64,000 bases of DNA, taken from Planctomycetaceae bacterium. GTDB lineage: Bacteria > Planctomycetota > Planctomycetia > Planctomycetales > Planctomycetaceae. Location: assembly GCA_028284485.1 (NCBI GenBank), contig JANQRQ010000055.1, positions 31,479 to 95,478 of the forward strand, given 5' to 3'. The notes beneath the pieces are model-generated. The model was not told the DNA's origin and made no database searches. It saw only the letters and a list, made by a program, of their open reading frames with translations. Of the stretch, positions 49,253 through 59,345 are shown piece by piece. Both the position numbers and the translations under genes were made by a program. The stretch's first letter is position 1, and the number at the start of each line of letters is the position of its first letter.

Positions 49253-49365
49253 GAGCAAGTTGCGCTTACCTATGCCCGCGATGAACGGTTTTGACAACGT
49301 CAACGCCTTGTGACCGCGAGGCAGGACGTTGACACGCTTTTTGAAAAAGCCGCAAACTGCATGGG
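49251..49365 (+). repeat. TAGAGC element, subfamily 1
   Basis: Begins TAGAGCAAGTTGCGCTTACC and continues TATGCCCGCGATG, GTTTTGACAACG, a GTGACCGCGAGGCAGGACG segment and GCTTTTTGAAAAAGC. GTCAACG and CGTTGAC can pair. It matches the copies at 14941-15048 and 21318-21433, and directly follows the sulfatase remnant. Confidence 0.7.
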
Positions 49366-49514
49366 ATAAAGGTTCTACGCGGAATCACGGCAGTAGTTTT
49401 GCATCGAGGTCACCTGCCGATTAGACTGGTAGAGTGATTCTAGAAGCACAACAGCTTGCTCCACCAGCCGGTGTTGTCGAGGCATATCCCATTCATTTGA
49501 CGAGGAGTGAAACG

Positions 49515-50891
<1,377 letters not shown>

Positions 50892-50927
50892 CCGCCGAAG
50901 CGGCGAAGCGGCGAACAACAGAATCAA

Positions 50928-50961
50928 CGGTGTTCTCGGATTATCCGGGAGCACCGTTTTT
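50928..50961 (+). terminator. Rho-independent terminator
   Basis: CGGTGTTCTCGG and CCGGGAGCACCG form twelve pairs (three of them G-U) around a four-base loop, followed by five T, 36 bases after the oxidoreductase stop. Confidence 0.88.
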
Positions 50962-51118
50962 GTTTGGCGGCGCCAGGGTGGCCGGGGCTGGACAATGCGA
51001 AGCGAAGGAAGCCCCGGAAGGCCGAGTTCCAGTATTGAGACGCGAACGAGTGTCTGCCAATTTCAGGGCTATCGCAAAAAGAATCGGCGATGTTCTCAAG
51101 AACCCACGGGGCACCGCC

Positions 51119-51883
51119 CTATTTGGCAGCGACATTGTCAGCAGCATCCAGCATATTGACTATTCCTGTGTGCATGTCGTAAACAGCACCCACAATGCGC
51201 ACGTTTCGTCGACGGACGTTCTTCTTCATATCGGGAACCGCAGAAAGACGCTCGACGGCATAACGAACGTTCGCCTCAACGGCCAAATTGATCCGATCTT
51301 CTCGCGCCAAGCCCTGCGGAACGCCTGCAATCGCCGGCTCAATGCGATGCAGCAGCGAAACGATTTCCTTGGGTTCGCCATCCGCCTCAGCCAGATGATC
51401 GAGCGTCGCGGTCACGGCGCCGCAATGCGTGTGTCCCAACACAACAACGAGCATCGAATCGAGATGGTCAACCGCATACTCAATACTGGCAGTTACATCA
51501 ACGTCGATGATGTTGCCGGCCACACGAATCACAAACAGATCGCCGAACCCCTGATCGAACAACAATTCCGGGCAGACACGTGAGTCGGCACAACCGAGAA
51601 TCACAGCATACGGATGCTGTCCGCTCTCCAGTGAATGGCGCCAGTTCGGCGACTCGTGCGGATGACGGGCCTTGCCTTCGGCAAATCGTTTATTTCCCCT
51701 GATCAGACGTTGAATTGCGGAGTCGGCATCGGCCGGACGTGTCCGCCGAACCGAGTTGCTAGGGGTGTGTGTTTCGTCACCGATGACATGTGCCGGAAGC
51801 AGCGTCGCAGACGCCGCGGCAGTCACCGCCTGGCAGAAACGACGACGGGATTGACGGCTTTGATTTGGTCGATCGAAACTCAT
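51119..51883 (-). CDS. Beta-carbonic anhydrase with a twin-arginine-type signal
   Basis: 254 residues from ATG 51883; a GTG at 51913 in the same frame is possible. The N-terminus QSRRRFCQAVTAAASATLLP looks like a Tat signal, followed by a mature domain. Zinc ligands of beta-carbonic anhydrases are present: Cys98 in CADSR (with Asp100 and Arg102), His151 and Cys154 in GHTHCGA. The enzyme interconverts carbon dioxide and bicarbonate. Export is unusual for a beta-class enzyme, and a protein folded with zinc would fit Tat. It is divergent from the ECF gene and convergent with the oxidoreductase. Confidence 0.9.
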   Translation of the reverse strand: MSFDRPNQSRQSRRRFCQAVTAAASATLLPAHVIGDETHTPSNSVRRTRPADADSAIQRLIRGNKRFAEGKARHPHESPNWRHSLESGQHPYAVILGCADSRVCPELLFDQGFGDLFVIRVAGNIIDVDVTASIEYAVDHLDSMLVVVLGHTHCGAVTATLDHLAEADGEPKEIVSLLHRIEPAIAGVPQGLAREDRINLAVEANVRYAVERLSAVPDMKKNVRRRNVRIVGAVYDMHTGIVNMLDAADNVAAK

Positions 51884-52132
51884 TACGGTCTGTCTCTGTT
51901 TCCTGCTCCGCACTCTCGTGCAATATCGGACTCATTCCATTCCGTGAGATTAACGATCGCTCACGAAACTTCCTAGTAAGACTCATTTTCTTCGATTCGG
52001 TCGGCGCAACAGAGCTGCCCGTTGCCTCTGTCAGGAAGGATTTCGAATAACGATTCATCGTTTCGCCGATATCGTGCTGGGCAAGACCCCGTCTGACGTC
52101 AGCAATTCAAAAAATCGATACAACAACATGAC

Positions 52133-52375
52133 TCACGCGAAGACGCCAAGTCGCGAAGAGTACGTGAATCGCGGCGGGCGGCTGGGGCGCCCTCTGTGTT
52201 TCTGATGGAATCCGCCACCCTAGCCCCAGTCAAATTGGAATTGATCGTTTCGATTCCGCGCTGAATCCAAAACGAAACTGGGGCTGAGTGCGCAAAACTA
52301 CTGGCCGATCGCATTTTGTTCAGAAAGTATTGCAAGCGAATTCAATTCCTACATAACGCCGCAGCCACCCCGCCG
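52133..52375. repeat. GGCTGGGGCGC element, copy 1, with TCACGCGAAG flank
   Basis: The flank TCACGCGAAGACGC (52133) precedes a block that starts GGCTGGGGCGC (52180), includes AGCCCCAGTCAAATTGG, AAACTGGGGCTGAGTG and ACATAACGCCGCAGCCACCC, and ends at 52375. The start and end are complementary (GGCTGGGGCG against CGCCGCAGCC). It fills most of the 51884-52427 gap and ends about 50 bases before the ECF sigma gene. Confidence 0.7.
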
Positions 52376-52427
52376 TCACACCAAACAATTCCAGTTCAAC
52401 GCATCGCCGCATGTTACAATCGGCGGT

Positions 52428-53174
52428 ATGTCCGACAACGATCCGGCCGCACATCCTCGTGGTACAGCACAATTCGCCACGACTCGCTGGAGCATTGTGC
52501 TTTCCGCGGGACGGGGCTCGACGCCCGATTCCCAGCGCGCACTGACATCGTTGTGTGAGACCTATTGGTATCCGCTATATACCTATGCACGGCGCCGCGT
52601 GGCCGATGTTCACGAAGCGCAGGACCTCACCCAGGCCTTCTTTGCTACATTGCTCGAAAAAGAATATGTTGCTGCCGCTGATCGGCAGCGTGGACGATTT
52701 CGGGCGTTTCTCATTACTGCGTTCAGGCACTTCCTTTCCAAGGAGTGGGCCAAAGCGAAAACACAAAAACGGGGCGGTGGTCGCTCGGCGATCCGCTTGG
52801 ATTTTGATGGAGCCGATTCCCGATTGATCATCGAGCCGGCAGCCGGACTGTCTGCCGAGCAATGGTACGATCGGCAATGGGCTGTCACGCTCCTCGATGA
52901 AATCCTGCGTCGGTTGGAAGAAGAATGCGAGCAGGCGGGACACGCCCAGCGCTATTCGCTGCTTAAACCCTTTATCGTCGGAGGCCAGCCGGTAGAAACG
53001 TACGCCGAAGTTGCTGCTCAACTCGGAATCACCCAAGGGGCCGCCAAGATGGCCGCGACCAGGCTGCGTCGCCGATATCGGTCGCTATTGCGCGAGGAAA
53101 TCGCCGCCACGGTGAATGGTGAGGATGAAATCGACGACGAAATCCGAAAACTGTTTGCCGCGTTCGAGTTATAA
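52428..53174 (+). CDS. ECF-type RNA polymerase sigma factor
   Basis: 248 residues. Region 2 lies in CETYWYPLYTYARRRVADVHEAQDLTQAFF (about residues 43-73; note DLTQAFF), and region 4 is the helix-turn-helix PVETYAEVAAQLGITQGAAKMAATRLRRRY (about 190-220). The RWSIVLSAG opening and the YWYPLY/EAQDLTQ wording match the planctomycete ECF groups that are encoded next to Ser/Thr kinases. Probably controlled by the kinase gene 200 bases downstream. ATG 52428 has no obvious Shine-Dalgarno; a copy of the GGCTGGGGCGC element ends just upstream. Confidence 0.93.
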   Translation: MSDNDPAAHPRGTAQFATTRWSIVLSAGRGSTPDSQRALTSLCETYWYPLYTYARRRVADVHEAQDLTQAFFATLLEKEYVAAADRQRGRFRAFLITAFRHFLSKEWAKAKTQKRGGGRSAIRLDFDGADSRLIIEPAAGLSAEQWYDRQWAVTLLDEILRRLEEECEQAGHAQRYSLLKPFIVGGQPVETYAEVAAQLGITQGAAKMAATRLRRRYRSLLREEIAATVNGEDEIDDEIRKLFAAFEL

Positions 53175-53276
53175 GAATTCTGAAAAAACGATGTTACCAT
53201 GCCCGCCGTTTCTGTCAGTAGGAGTAGCCCGCTGAACGGGTCATCTCATGAGCCGAGGACCGTGTGCTGTTTTGGA

Positions 53277-53335
53277 AACCCGACGCGTGAGCGAGGGACT
53301 CATGTATGTGCCCCTTACCTACGTTTCGGGTTACC
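53277..53335. repeat. AACCCGACGCGTGAG hairpin element
   Basis: Left arm AACCCGACGCGTGAGCGAGGG and right arm CCCCTTACCTACGTTTCGGGTT pair imperfectly around a short loop. A similar element occupies 59023-59084. It sits between the sigma factor and kinase genes. Confidence 0.7.
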
Positions 53336-53378
53336 AGATGCTCATGAATGACTCGCTGGACACTCAGGAGCAACTCCC

Positions 53379-55478
53379 ATGACTGAAACACAATCATGTC
53401 CCCAATGCCAAGCCCCGATTCCCGCCGATGCACCAGGGGGCATCTGCCCCAAGTGCCTGATGAACGCCGGTCTGGATTCGTCCGACGGAATGCAGGCAAC
53501 GACCATGGCATCCGGTTTCGTGCCGCCGACCCCTGAAGAATTGGCACCACATTTTCCACAGCTCGAAATCCTCGAATTGCTGGGCAAAGGGGGCATGGGC
53601 GCGGTTTACAAAGCGCGTCAGCCGGGACTCGATCGCTTCGTCGCGGTGAAGATTCTGCCTCCTGAAGTCGGCACCGACCCCGCCTTCGCCGAGCGTTTCA
53701 CACGCGAGGCTCGCACGCTGGGCAAACTCAGCCACCAAAACATCGTGGCCATTTTCGATTCCGGCCAAACCGGCGACCTGTATTACTTTCTCATGGAGTT
53801 TATCGACGGCGCAAATTTGCGACAAATCATTCAGTCAGGCGGCATACAACCGGAGCAGGCACTTGCCATCGTTCCGCAGATTTGCGATGCATTGCAATTC
53901 GCCCACGACGCCGGAGTTGTCCACCGCGATATCAAGCCGGAAAACATTCTCGTCGACAAACAGGGGCAGGTAAAAATCGCTGACTTCGGATTGGCGAAAC
54001 TGATTGGTCAGGCACCAGCGGAGTTCACGCTCACCGGCACAAACCAGGTCATGGGGACCCTGCACTACATCGCTCCCGAACAAATGGCGGGATCGCGAGG
54101 TGTCGATCATCGGGCCGACATTTATTCGCTCGGCGTGGTCTTCTATGAAATGCTGACCGGGGCCCTGCCGATGGGGCGTTTCGAACCTCCCTCGAAAAAA
54201 GTGCAGGTCGACGTGCGTCTCGACGAAGTCGTGCTGCGGGCTTTGGAAAACGAACCACAGCGGCGTTACCAACAGGCGGGCGACGTGAAAACAGCCGTTG
54301 ATATCATTTCCAATCGAGCGAGTCCCGATGCGTCGACTCCGACCACGACAAGGAAGCACTCGATATCACAGGAGTCCGTCACCGTTTCATCGATGTGGCG
54401 GCGGCTGACTATGCTTCCCGCTCGCCTGACGGGCGAAATCGTTTTGTTGTGGATTTTGGGATGGGTCATCACGGGCATCGGCTGGAACTTCGGCCCCTGG
54501 GGACTCTTCGCAGGCGGGATCGGCATGACCTGCGTTGGTTATGGCGTTGCGATGCGCGCTCGCCAAGCCCTGAACATCGCTGTTGCGGCACCGCCCAGCC
54601 GCTGGGCACGCTGCTGGGTCGACTCGAATGACATCGTAGGGCTTCTGTTCGGCTGGTTCCTACTGGTCGCCGCCACTGTCAATTCTTGGACGTTGTTCGT
54701 TGACCTTTCAATGCTGGATGGCGACCCCGCAGTGTTCCTCCAACGATACGAGCAACAAGAACATCGATTGATTCGGCAACTTTCCGAATTCGAAAATGAT
54801 GTGCCCGATGTGGAATTCGCGACGCGGAATTTCCGCTTCAATCCGATTGCCACGACGATGCCAGGAGTTTGGAGTCTGATCTTCGTACTCGGTGGAATCG
54901 TCAGCATCGCCAGCGCTTTTCGCGGCCGTTTACAAGGGACGCATTCTGGTTTCGCTTCGCCGTTTTGGCGGCCCATCTTCGCAATTGCCGTTTTGATGTT
55001 CGCGACTCTGTGGTTGGCCCAAATGGGTTCACAGTTTGTCTCACTCTTCCATGATGGGTCGATCAACGCCTCGACCGGTCAAACTCAGCTAACCGTTCGA
55101 GCTGAAGCGAAGAACGATGCAGTCATGGAGACGATCAACGAGTGGCTGCAGCAGCACGACTTTCATCAGCGGTTTTTGAATTCCTGGAACCTCGAAACGG
55201 TGCCAACAGGGAAACGAGTCGCCAAAGTCGACCGTCTGGGATACGTGCAGGGCTGGTTTGATCGCTGGGCTGTTCGCTGGACCGGCCCGCAGCAGCGCAG
55301 CCCGGCATTGGAAATCGTTGTTCTTTCGAGCGAATCACAGGACGAGTCTGCGGTTCGGATTCATACGAGCATGGGGAGAAAAGATCAGCAGACCATAAGC
55401 GACTGGCAGCCGATGCTTGACGATTTGAAAGCAGCCATCAAATCGTCCAGTGCAGCGCCATCGACGGCAACCGATTGA
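53379..55478 (+). CDS. Membrane Ser/Thr protein kinase with N-terminal zinc ribbon
   Basis: 699 residues. ATG 53379 has CAGGAG nine bases upstream. A small zinc ribbon (CPQC at 7-10, CPKC at 23-26) precedes a complete Hanks-type kinase: GKGGMGAVYKAR glycine loop, Lys91 in VAVKIL, HRDIKPEN (182-189), DFGLA (202-206) and IAPEQMAG. A catalytically active kinase is expected. The C-terminal part has about five hydrophobic segments (for example ILLWILGWVITGIGW and IFVLGGIVSIASAF) and an external domain with the sequence TINEWLQQHDFHQRF, which may sense a signal. Together with the sigma factor gene it forms a typical planctomycete ECF-kinase pair. Confidence 0.93.
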   Translation: MTETQSCPQCQAPIPADAPGGICPKCLMNAGLDSSDGMQATTMASGFVPPTPEELAPHFPQLEILELLGKGGMGAVYKARQPGLDRFVAVKILPPEVGTDPAFAERFTREARTLGKLSHQNIVAIFDSGQTGDLYYFLMEFIDGANLRQIIQSGGIQPEQALAIVPQICDALQFAHDAGVVHRDIKPENILVDKQGQVKIADFGLAKLIGQAPAEFTLTGTNQVMGTLHYIAPEQMAGSRGVDHRADIYSLGVVFYEMLTGALPMGRFEPPSKKVQVDVRLDEVVLRALENEPQRRYQQAGDVKTAVDIISNRASPDASTPTTTRKHSISQESVTVSSMWRRLTMLPARLTGEIVLLWILGWVITGIGWNFGPWGLFAGGIGMTCVGYGVAMRARQALNIAVAAPPSRWARCWVDSNDIVGLLFGWFLLVAATVNSWTLFVDLSMLDGDPAVFLQRYEQQEHRLIRQLSEFENDVPDVEFATRNFRFNPIATTMPGVWSLIFVLGGIVSIASAFRGRLQGTHSGFASPFWRPIFAIAVLMFATLWLAQMGSQFVSLFHDGSINASTGQTQLTVRAEAKNDAVMETINEWLQQHDFHQRFLNSWNLETVPTGKRVAKVDRLGYVQGWFDRWAVRWTGPQQRSPALEIVVLSSESQDESAVRIHTSMGRKDQQTISDWQPMLDDLKAAIKSSSAAPSTATD

Positions 55479-55537
55479 TTGATTGATTCACTCCAACGAC
55501 GTCGCGACTTCGCTTGAGTGAGTATTGATCGACAAAA

Positions 55538-55833
55538 AGGGGACGCAGCTCTTTGTCAGCTTTGGGGAGAAATCGTGGTTGGCTGGGGCGCTATACGAGA
55601 TTTGAGTGGAATCTGCGAGCATTGCCCCAGTCGAAATGGGTCTAACAGACTGGAATCCCAATAGAACGTCAATCGAAACTGGGGCTGAGTGAGCCTAAAG
55701 CCGTTCGACCTCGATTCCCTGACACATTGTTCCAATTTTTTCAGTCCCCACATAGCGCCCCAGCCACCCCATCGGCGTCGCGAAATCGAGCAGTTTGACG
55801 CTAACTCCTTATCGTCATTGCGCCTTCGCGTGA
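55538..55833. repeat. GGCTGGGGCGC element, copy 2, with AAGGGGACGCAG and inverted TCACGCGAAG flank
   Basis: AAGGGGACGCAGCTC (55538) is followed by GGCTGGGGCGC at 55581, GCCCCAGTCGAAATGGG, AAACTGGGGCTGAGTG and ACATAGCGCCCCAGCCACCCC (ending near 55770). GCGCCTTCGCGTGA at 55820-55833 is the inverted form of the flank of copy 1. It fills the gap after the kinase gene; no gene is seen here. Confidence 0.7.
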
Positions 55834-55862
55834 GAAAATATAGCCTTACAACAACAGCATCG

Positions 55863-56198
55863 TCACGACCAGTCGAGGGGCGACCCGCAATGGGGACACT
55901 CGGCGAGATGCTCGGCTAGCACCGCGCCGCATTCGTAGCAGAATATGTCGGGCAACGATTCGCCTCCTTCCCCAGCAGACTGAAACTCGCGCATGACCGC
56001 TTGAGCCCGTTCTCGATCGGCTTCATGAATCCATACCGGGCAGATCGAAAGAAAAAACGGAACTTCGCCGATCACACCCTCCAGGGAATCGCTCGCGACG
56101 CGCGCTTCGATTCCCCCGTCGGCAAGCAGTTTCACGACAAGACTCGCTTCCCGCGAATTCCCGGCGGAGTAGATTTGAAACAGATTGTCGTCGGTCAT
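55863..56198 (-). CDS. Small DUF2007-like protein with C-terminal zinc ribbon
   Basis: 111 residues. The first 75 residues (LFQIYSAGNSREASLVVKLLADGGIEARV, then VWIHEADRERAQAVMREF) resemble the DUF2007/putative signal-transducing family. A zinc ribbon follows: CYECG and CPHCG with the usual spacing. Similar pairs are frequent in planctomycetes. Probably cytoplasmic; function unknown. ATG 56198 lacks a clear Shine-Dalgarno. The next upstream gene encodes another zinc-ribbon protein. Confidence 0.75.
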   Translation of the reverse strand: MTDDNLFQIYSAGNSREASLVVKLLADGGIEARVASDSLEGVIGEVPFFLSICPVWIHEADRERAQAVMREFQSAGEGGESLPDIFCYECGAVLAEHLAECPHCGSPLDWS

Positions 56199-56252
56199 AG
56201 GTTAATTCACTTTGCAGAGGAACCAACGACGAGACGGACGAGGTGCTTTTGA

Positions 56253-56573
56253 TTACCACCAAAGTCTAATTTGAGACTCACGCAAACCTATCGATTTAAG
56301 TTCGTCAATAGTACCGGCCCGAAATTGGCCGTACCGCGCATTGCCGCACTTGGGACATAGACTGTTCGGATCAGCAACGCTGCCCTCAGAATCGTAAACG
56401 GGATTATTTACATCGAGAATCAATTCTTCCACTTCATCACATCGCCCAAAGACGAAATTACATGATGGACAGGCAATGAGAATGAGTACTCCTTCGCCGC
56501 CACAATAGCATGGACAACGGGGCTCTATTAGACAGTACGCCTGCCCTCTTAGATCTCGCCACAGTTCCGACAT
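56253..56573 (-). CDS. Small protein with two zinc-ribbon Cys pairs
   Basis: 106 residues with CPCYCGG near residue 20, CPSC near 35 and CPKC near 73. The three cysteine groups suggest one or two bound zinc ions. No known domain is recognised. It starts at ATG 56573, six bases after the esterase stop codon, and so is probably in one transcript with the esterase. It may also be co-transcribed with the DUF2007-like gene 54 bases further on. Confidence 0.65.
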   Translation of the reverse strand: MSELWRDLRGQAYCLIEPRCPCYCGGEGVLILIACPSCNFVFGRCDEVEELILDVNNPVYDSEGSVADPNSLCPKCGNARYGQFRAGTIDELKSIGLRESQIRLWW

Positions 56574-56579
56574 TGCACA

Positions 56580-58931
56580 TCACTTACTCTGACCTATGGT
56601 TTCGACCAACCACCCGGCGTAATCTTTCGTCGGCTCGCGGGACAGCTCCACGGCATGATCGCGCTTATTCAATAAACCCCAGTCACGCGACACGGTTTCT
56701 GCATCAGCGCGGCGATTCGTCCCATCCACAAGCCCTTCCACGCGAACCGGCACACCACCCAACGACAACGCCAAATCCGCCACGTCGCCAGCCGTCAATG
56801 CACCCGGTATCACAAAGTCGTGCGGCACGTGCACAAACTGACTGTCGAGAAGACTTCGCATCGAAACCAAACCGTTTCGCGATAAGACCGCTTCGATGCG
56901 ATCATCATACAGCCCCGCCAGCAAGCTCAACATCGGGCCGATGGGCTCCGAATGATCCGGTTCATCGCCGATTCCCAACGGCACGATGAGATTTCGATCC
57001 GGCGAATTCACCGCCGCAAATGAATCGCCCCAAATCGCGATCCTGTCGCCGTTGATCTCATCACGAGCCCGCACCCAACTGACCACCGACAACAAATCCC
57101 GCAGCCGATCACCCACAATCGTCCCGCCGAACATCAACCGCGACGATGAAATCCCGGTCGCCGAACTTCTGCGGGCCCGGTAATTCCCAGCGCTGGTCTC
57201 ACCGCAGCCAGGCAGATCGGGCAGACAGACGGCGATTCCGTTTTCGAGCAGTTCGGCAATTTCGGCAGACCTGTGTTCCAGAAAGCCCGCTTTACCTCCC
57301 TGTGCGACCGCCACCACACAGGCGCTCCCCCGCTGCGCCGATTGATTGGGCACCAGCAGCATCAAAGGAATCGAAAAGCCGTTTGCTTGAACCGTCGTTC
57401 GGATCACGCGCACCGGCCCGTCCGATTCTATTCGTTCTTCGTCACTCATCGCGCGTCCCGGCGACACATATCCAAGCACGCGTCTCCAAGAGTTGCGCAC
57501 AAATTCGCGATCATACGGAGATTCCAATTTCCGTAATCTATCGCGAAACCGGCTGGTCCGATTAATCGCCACGTCATTCGCCAACTCGTGCGCCCGCGGC
57601 AAACGAATATCGTCGGCCCCGTCGACTCCTTCCACGCAGTACAGATCGGACCATTCGCGTCGATCGCGATACTCTGCATCCGGGGCATCAATGCCAAACC
57701 ATTTTTGGAACGCCGGGTAGATCTGCTTGCGGTGATACTCACCGATGTTGTTGCAATGCGAGGCGACGTCCGACGACATTTTCACCTGTCCGTAACCGAA
57801 CAGCGACGAAAGATTCTCTTCGACTTCGTACCAGTTGTAAATTTGTTGCAGTCGCCGCCAGACCGGATCGTTTTCACGGTCCCAACTGAATTCGTGCGCG
57901 TAGATCAGCCGACGGGGTGCGACGCTTCCCACGATGACCCAAGGCAGGAATCCGTCACCAGCCGACACACGCAGGTTACGCGTCGATTCCCAACTTCCAC
58001 TGCCGATGTAGTTGAAACTCAGGGCCGAATCCTCCGGCAATGGAAAAACATTCTCCGGCTGGGGACCACCGAAGTTTAACGGCACTGCTGCGGCAATGCG
58101 TTCGTCGAGCGCCGCAGCGACGGCACACGGATCACCACCGCCGGCGACCGCCCCCAGCAGAATGATCTGCTCGGAATCAATCCCCGGCTGATCAAGCAAC
58201 AAGTCAACGCCGCGCATCAAATCCCACACCATCCAGCCGATCAGACTGTCACCGATCAGATGCAGTTGAATGCCGACGTTGTACCGGAAGTAATAATCCT
58301 GACGTCCAACCTGAAAATCTCCCGCATAATCGTCTGCCGTGCGAAACGGATGCTGTCGTCGTTCGCCATGCCCCAGTTGGTCCATCACCAGTACCAGGCC
58401 ACCGCTGCGTGCCCAGTTCATTCCCATGTCCTGCAATTCGTTTTGCGTTTTGGGATTGTGATGCGAGTGGCAAATCATAATACCTGGCATCGAAGGGCGA
58501 GGTTCGTCCGGTCGGTACAAATTCGCCGTAACTAATAAACCAGGCCGACTTTCAAAGACGAGGCAATCGATTTCGAATCCATCGCCCGACAATGTTTTGG
58601 TGACGCGTACATCGAGATCAGCCGGCGGATCGGGGAATTCGCCCAGCGATTCTCGCAGGGCCGCGATGCGATCACGCTGAAACGTCTCCCAATCATCTTT
58701 TGATCGGAGCGCGCGCCACGCTGCCACATCGTCTGAGTTGACGGCCCGCCGCCGCTGGCGAATGTCGGCACTAAGAATCGAGCGCAGATCGTCAGCATTG
58801 GTACTTGAAGCCGTTGCCACCCGCGGATCGAGATCGCGCAGAAACTTCGTCAATTCCCCACGATCGTCAGCGATGAGTGACGAATTGGTCAAGACGGTCA
58901 GGACAGTCAGGACGCTTTTGAACTCATTCAT
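56580..58931 (-). CDS. Tandem alpha/beta-hydrolase (acetyl xylan esterase/dienelactone hydrolase type)
   Basis: 783 residues from ATG 58931, which has GGAG seven bases upstream. There is a weak N-terminal hydrophobic segment, so the export status is unclear. Two hydrolase-like halves are seen. The first (about 95-440) contains GIMICHSHHNPKTQ, LVLVMDQLGHGER and IILLGAVAGGGDP, where the usual nucleophile elbow GASGGG appears to lack its serine. The second (about 535-783) contains CVVAVAQGGKAGFLEH and IAIWGDSFAAV, a GxSxA elbow with a serine. Members deacetylate xylans and other glycans, fitting the sulfatases in the window. Confidence 0.85.
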   Translation of the reverse strand: MNEFKSVLTVLTVLTNSSLIADDRGELTKFLRDLDPRVATASSTNADDLRSILSADIRQRRRAVNSDDVAAWRALRSKDDWETFQRDRIAALRESLGEFPDPPADLDVRVTKTLSGDGFEIDCLVFESRPGLLVTANLYRPDEPRPSMPGIMICHSHHNPKTQNELQDMGMNWARSGGLVLVMDQLGHGERRQHPFRTADDYAGDFQVGRQDYYFRYNVGIQLHLIGDSLIGWMVWDLMRGVDLLLDQPGIDSEQIILLGAVAGGGDPCAVAAALDERIAAAVPLNFGGPQPENVFPLPEDSALSFNYIGSGSWESTRNLRVSAGDGFLPWVIVGSVAPRRLIYAHEFSWDRENDPVWRRLQQIYNWYEVEENLSSLFGYGQVKMSSDVASHCNNIGEYHRKQIYPAFQKWFGIDAPDAEYRDRREWSDLYCVEGVDGADDIRLPRAHELANDVAINRTSRFRDRLRKLESPYDREFVRNSWRRVLGYVSPGRAMSDEERIESDGPVRVIRTTVQANGFSIPLMLLVPNQSAQRGSACVVAVAQGGKAGFLEHRSAEIAELLENGIAVCLPDLPGCGETSAGNYRARRSSATGISSSRLMFGGTIVGDRLRDLLSVVSWVRARDEINGDRIAIWGDSFAAVNSPDRNLIVPLGIGDEPDHSEPIGPMLSLLAGLYDDRIEAVLSRNGLVSMRSLLDSQFVHVPHDFVIPGALTAGDVADLALSLGGVPVRVEGLVDGTNRRADAETVSRDWGLLNKRDHAVELSREPTKDYAGWLVETIGQSK

Positions 58932-59022
58932 ATCCGTCTCCCACAATGTGAGAAATATGGATTCTACGATAGTGGCAGGCGCCCGATCATGAGCGGACGG
59001 TTTTGACACCGGAGTCATTCCT

Positions 59023-59084
59023 GGTAACCCGACGCGTGAGTGAGGGCAACGGTCATAAGACCCTCACTGACGTTTCGGGTTACC
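59023..59084. repeat. AACCCGACGCGTGAG hairpin element
   Basis: GGTAACCCGACGCGTGAGTG, GGG and the complementary CCCTCACTGACGTTTCGGGT, TACC form a long hairpin of about 24 pairs with a few mismatches. Related copies are at 53277-53335 and, as a single arm, 21161-21188. It lies in the 414-base divergent gap between the esterase and the thermonuclease genes; nothing else is seen there. Confidence 0.8.
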
Positions 59085-59345
59085 GACAACCAAGATGGCA
59101 AGCACTCTTCGAAACAGAATTGAATACCTACTGCGACAGCGTGAGTCACTTTACCAGAATCCAACTTCCGATACCGAAAAACAATCTGCTGTTCGAACCT
59201 GCGACGAGCCTGGCGTGACATTCTTCAGCCAGTAGCTCGCAAGGGTTCCGTTTTCTGATCAGTCGGCACTACACTCGTACCTGACAACATACAAGGACGG
59301 CACAAGTTGACGAATTGCCTTTCTCACGATCGAGGTCTTTGTGTT

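Noticed and set aside
48777..49365. Frameshifted second gene after the SnoaL-like protein
   Set aside because: The sequence after its stop is a sulfatase leader remnant and a repeat, not a continuation of the SnoaL-like gene.
52133..55833. Insertion sequence or composite transposon around the ECF-kinase pair
   Set aside because: No transposase or target-site duplication is visible; only repeats frame the module, so it is reported as an observation rather than a mobile element.
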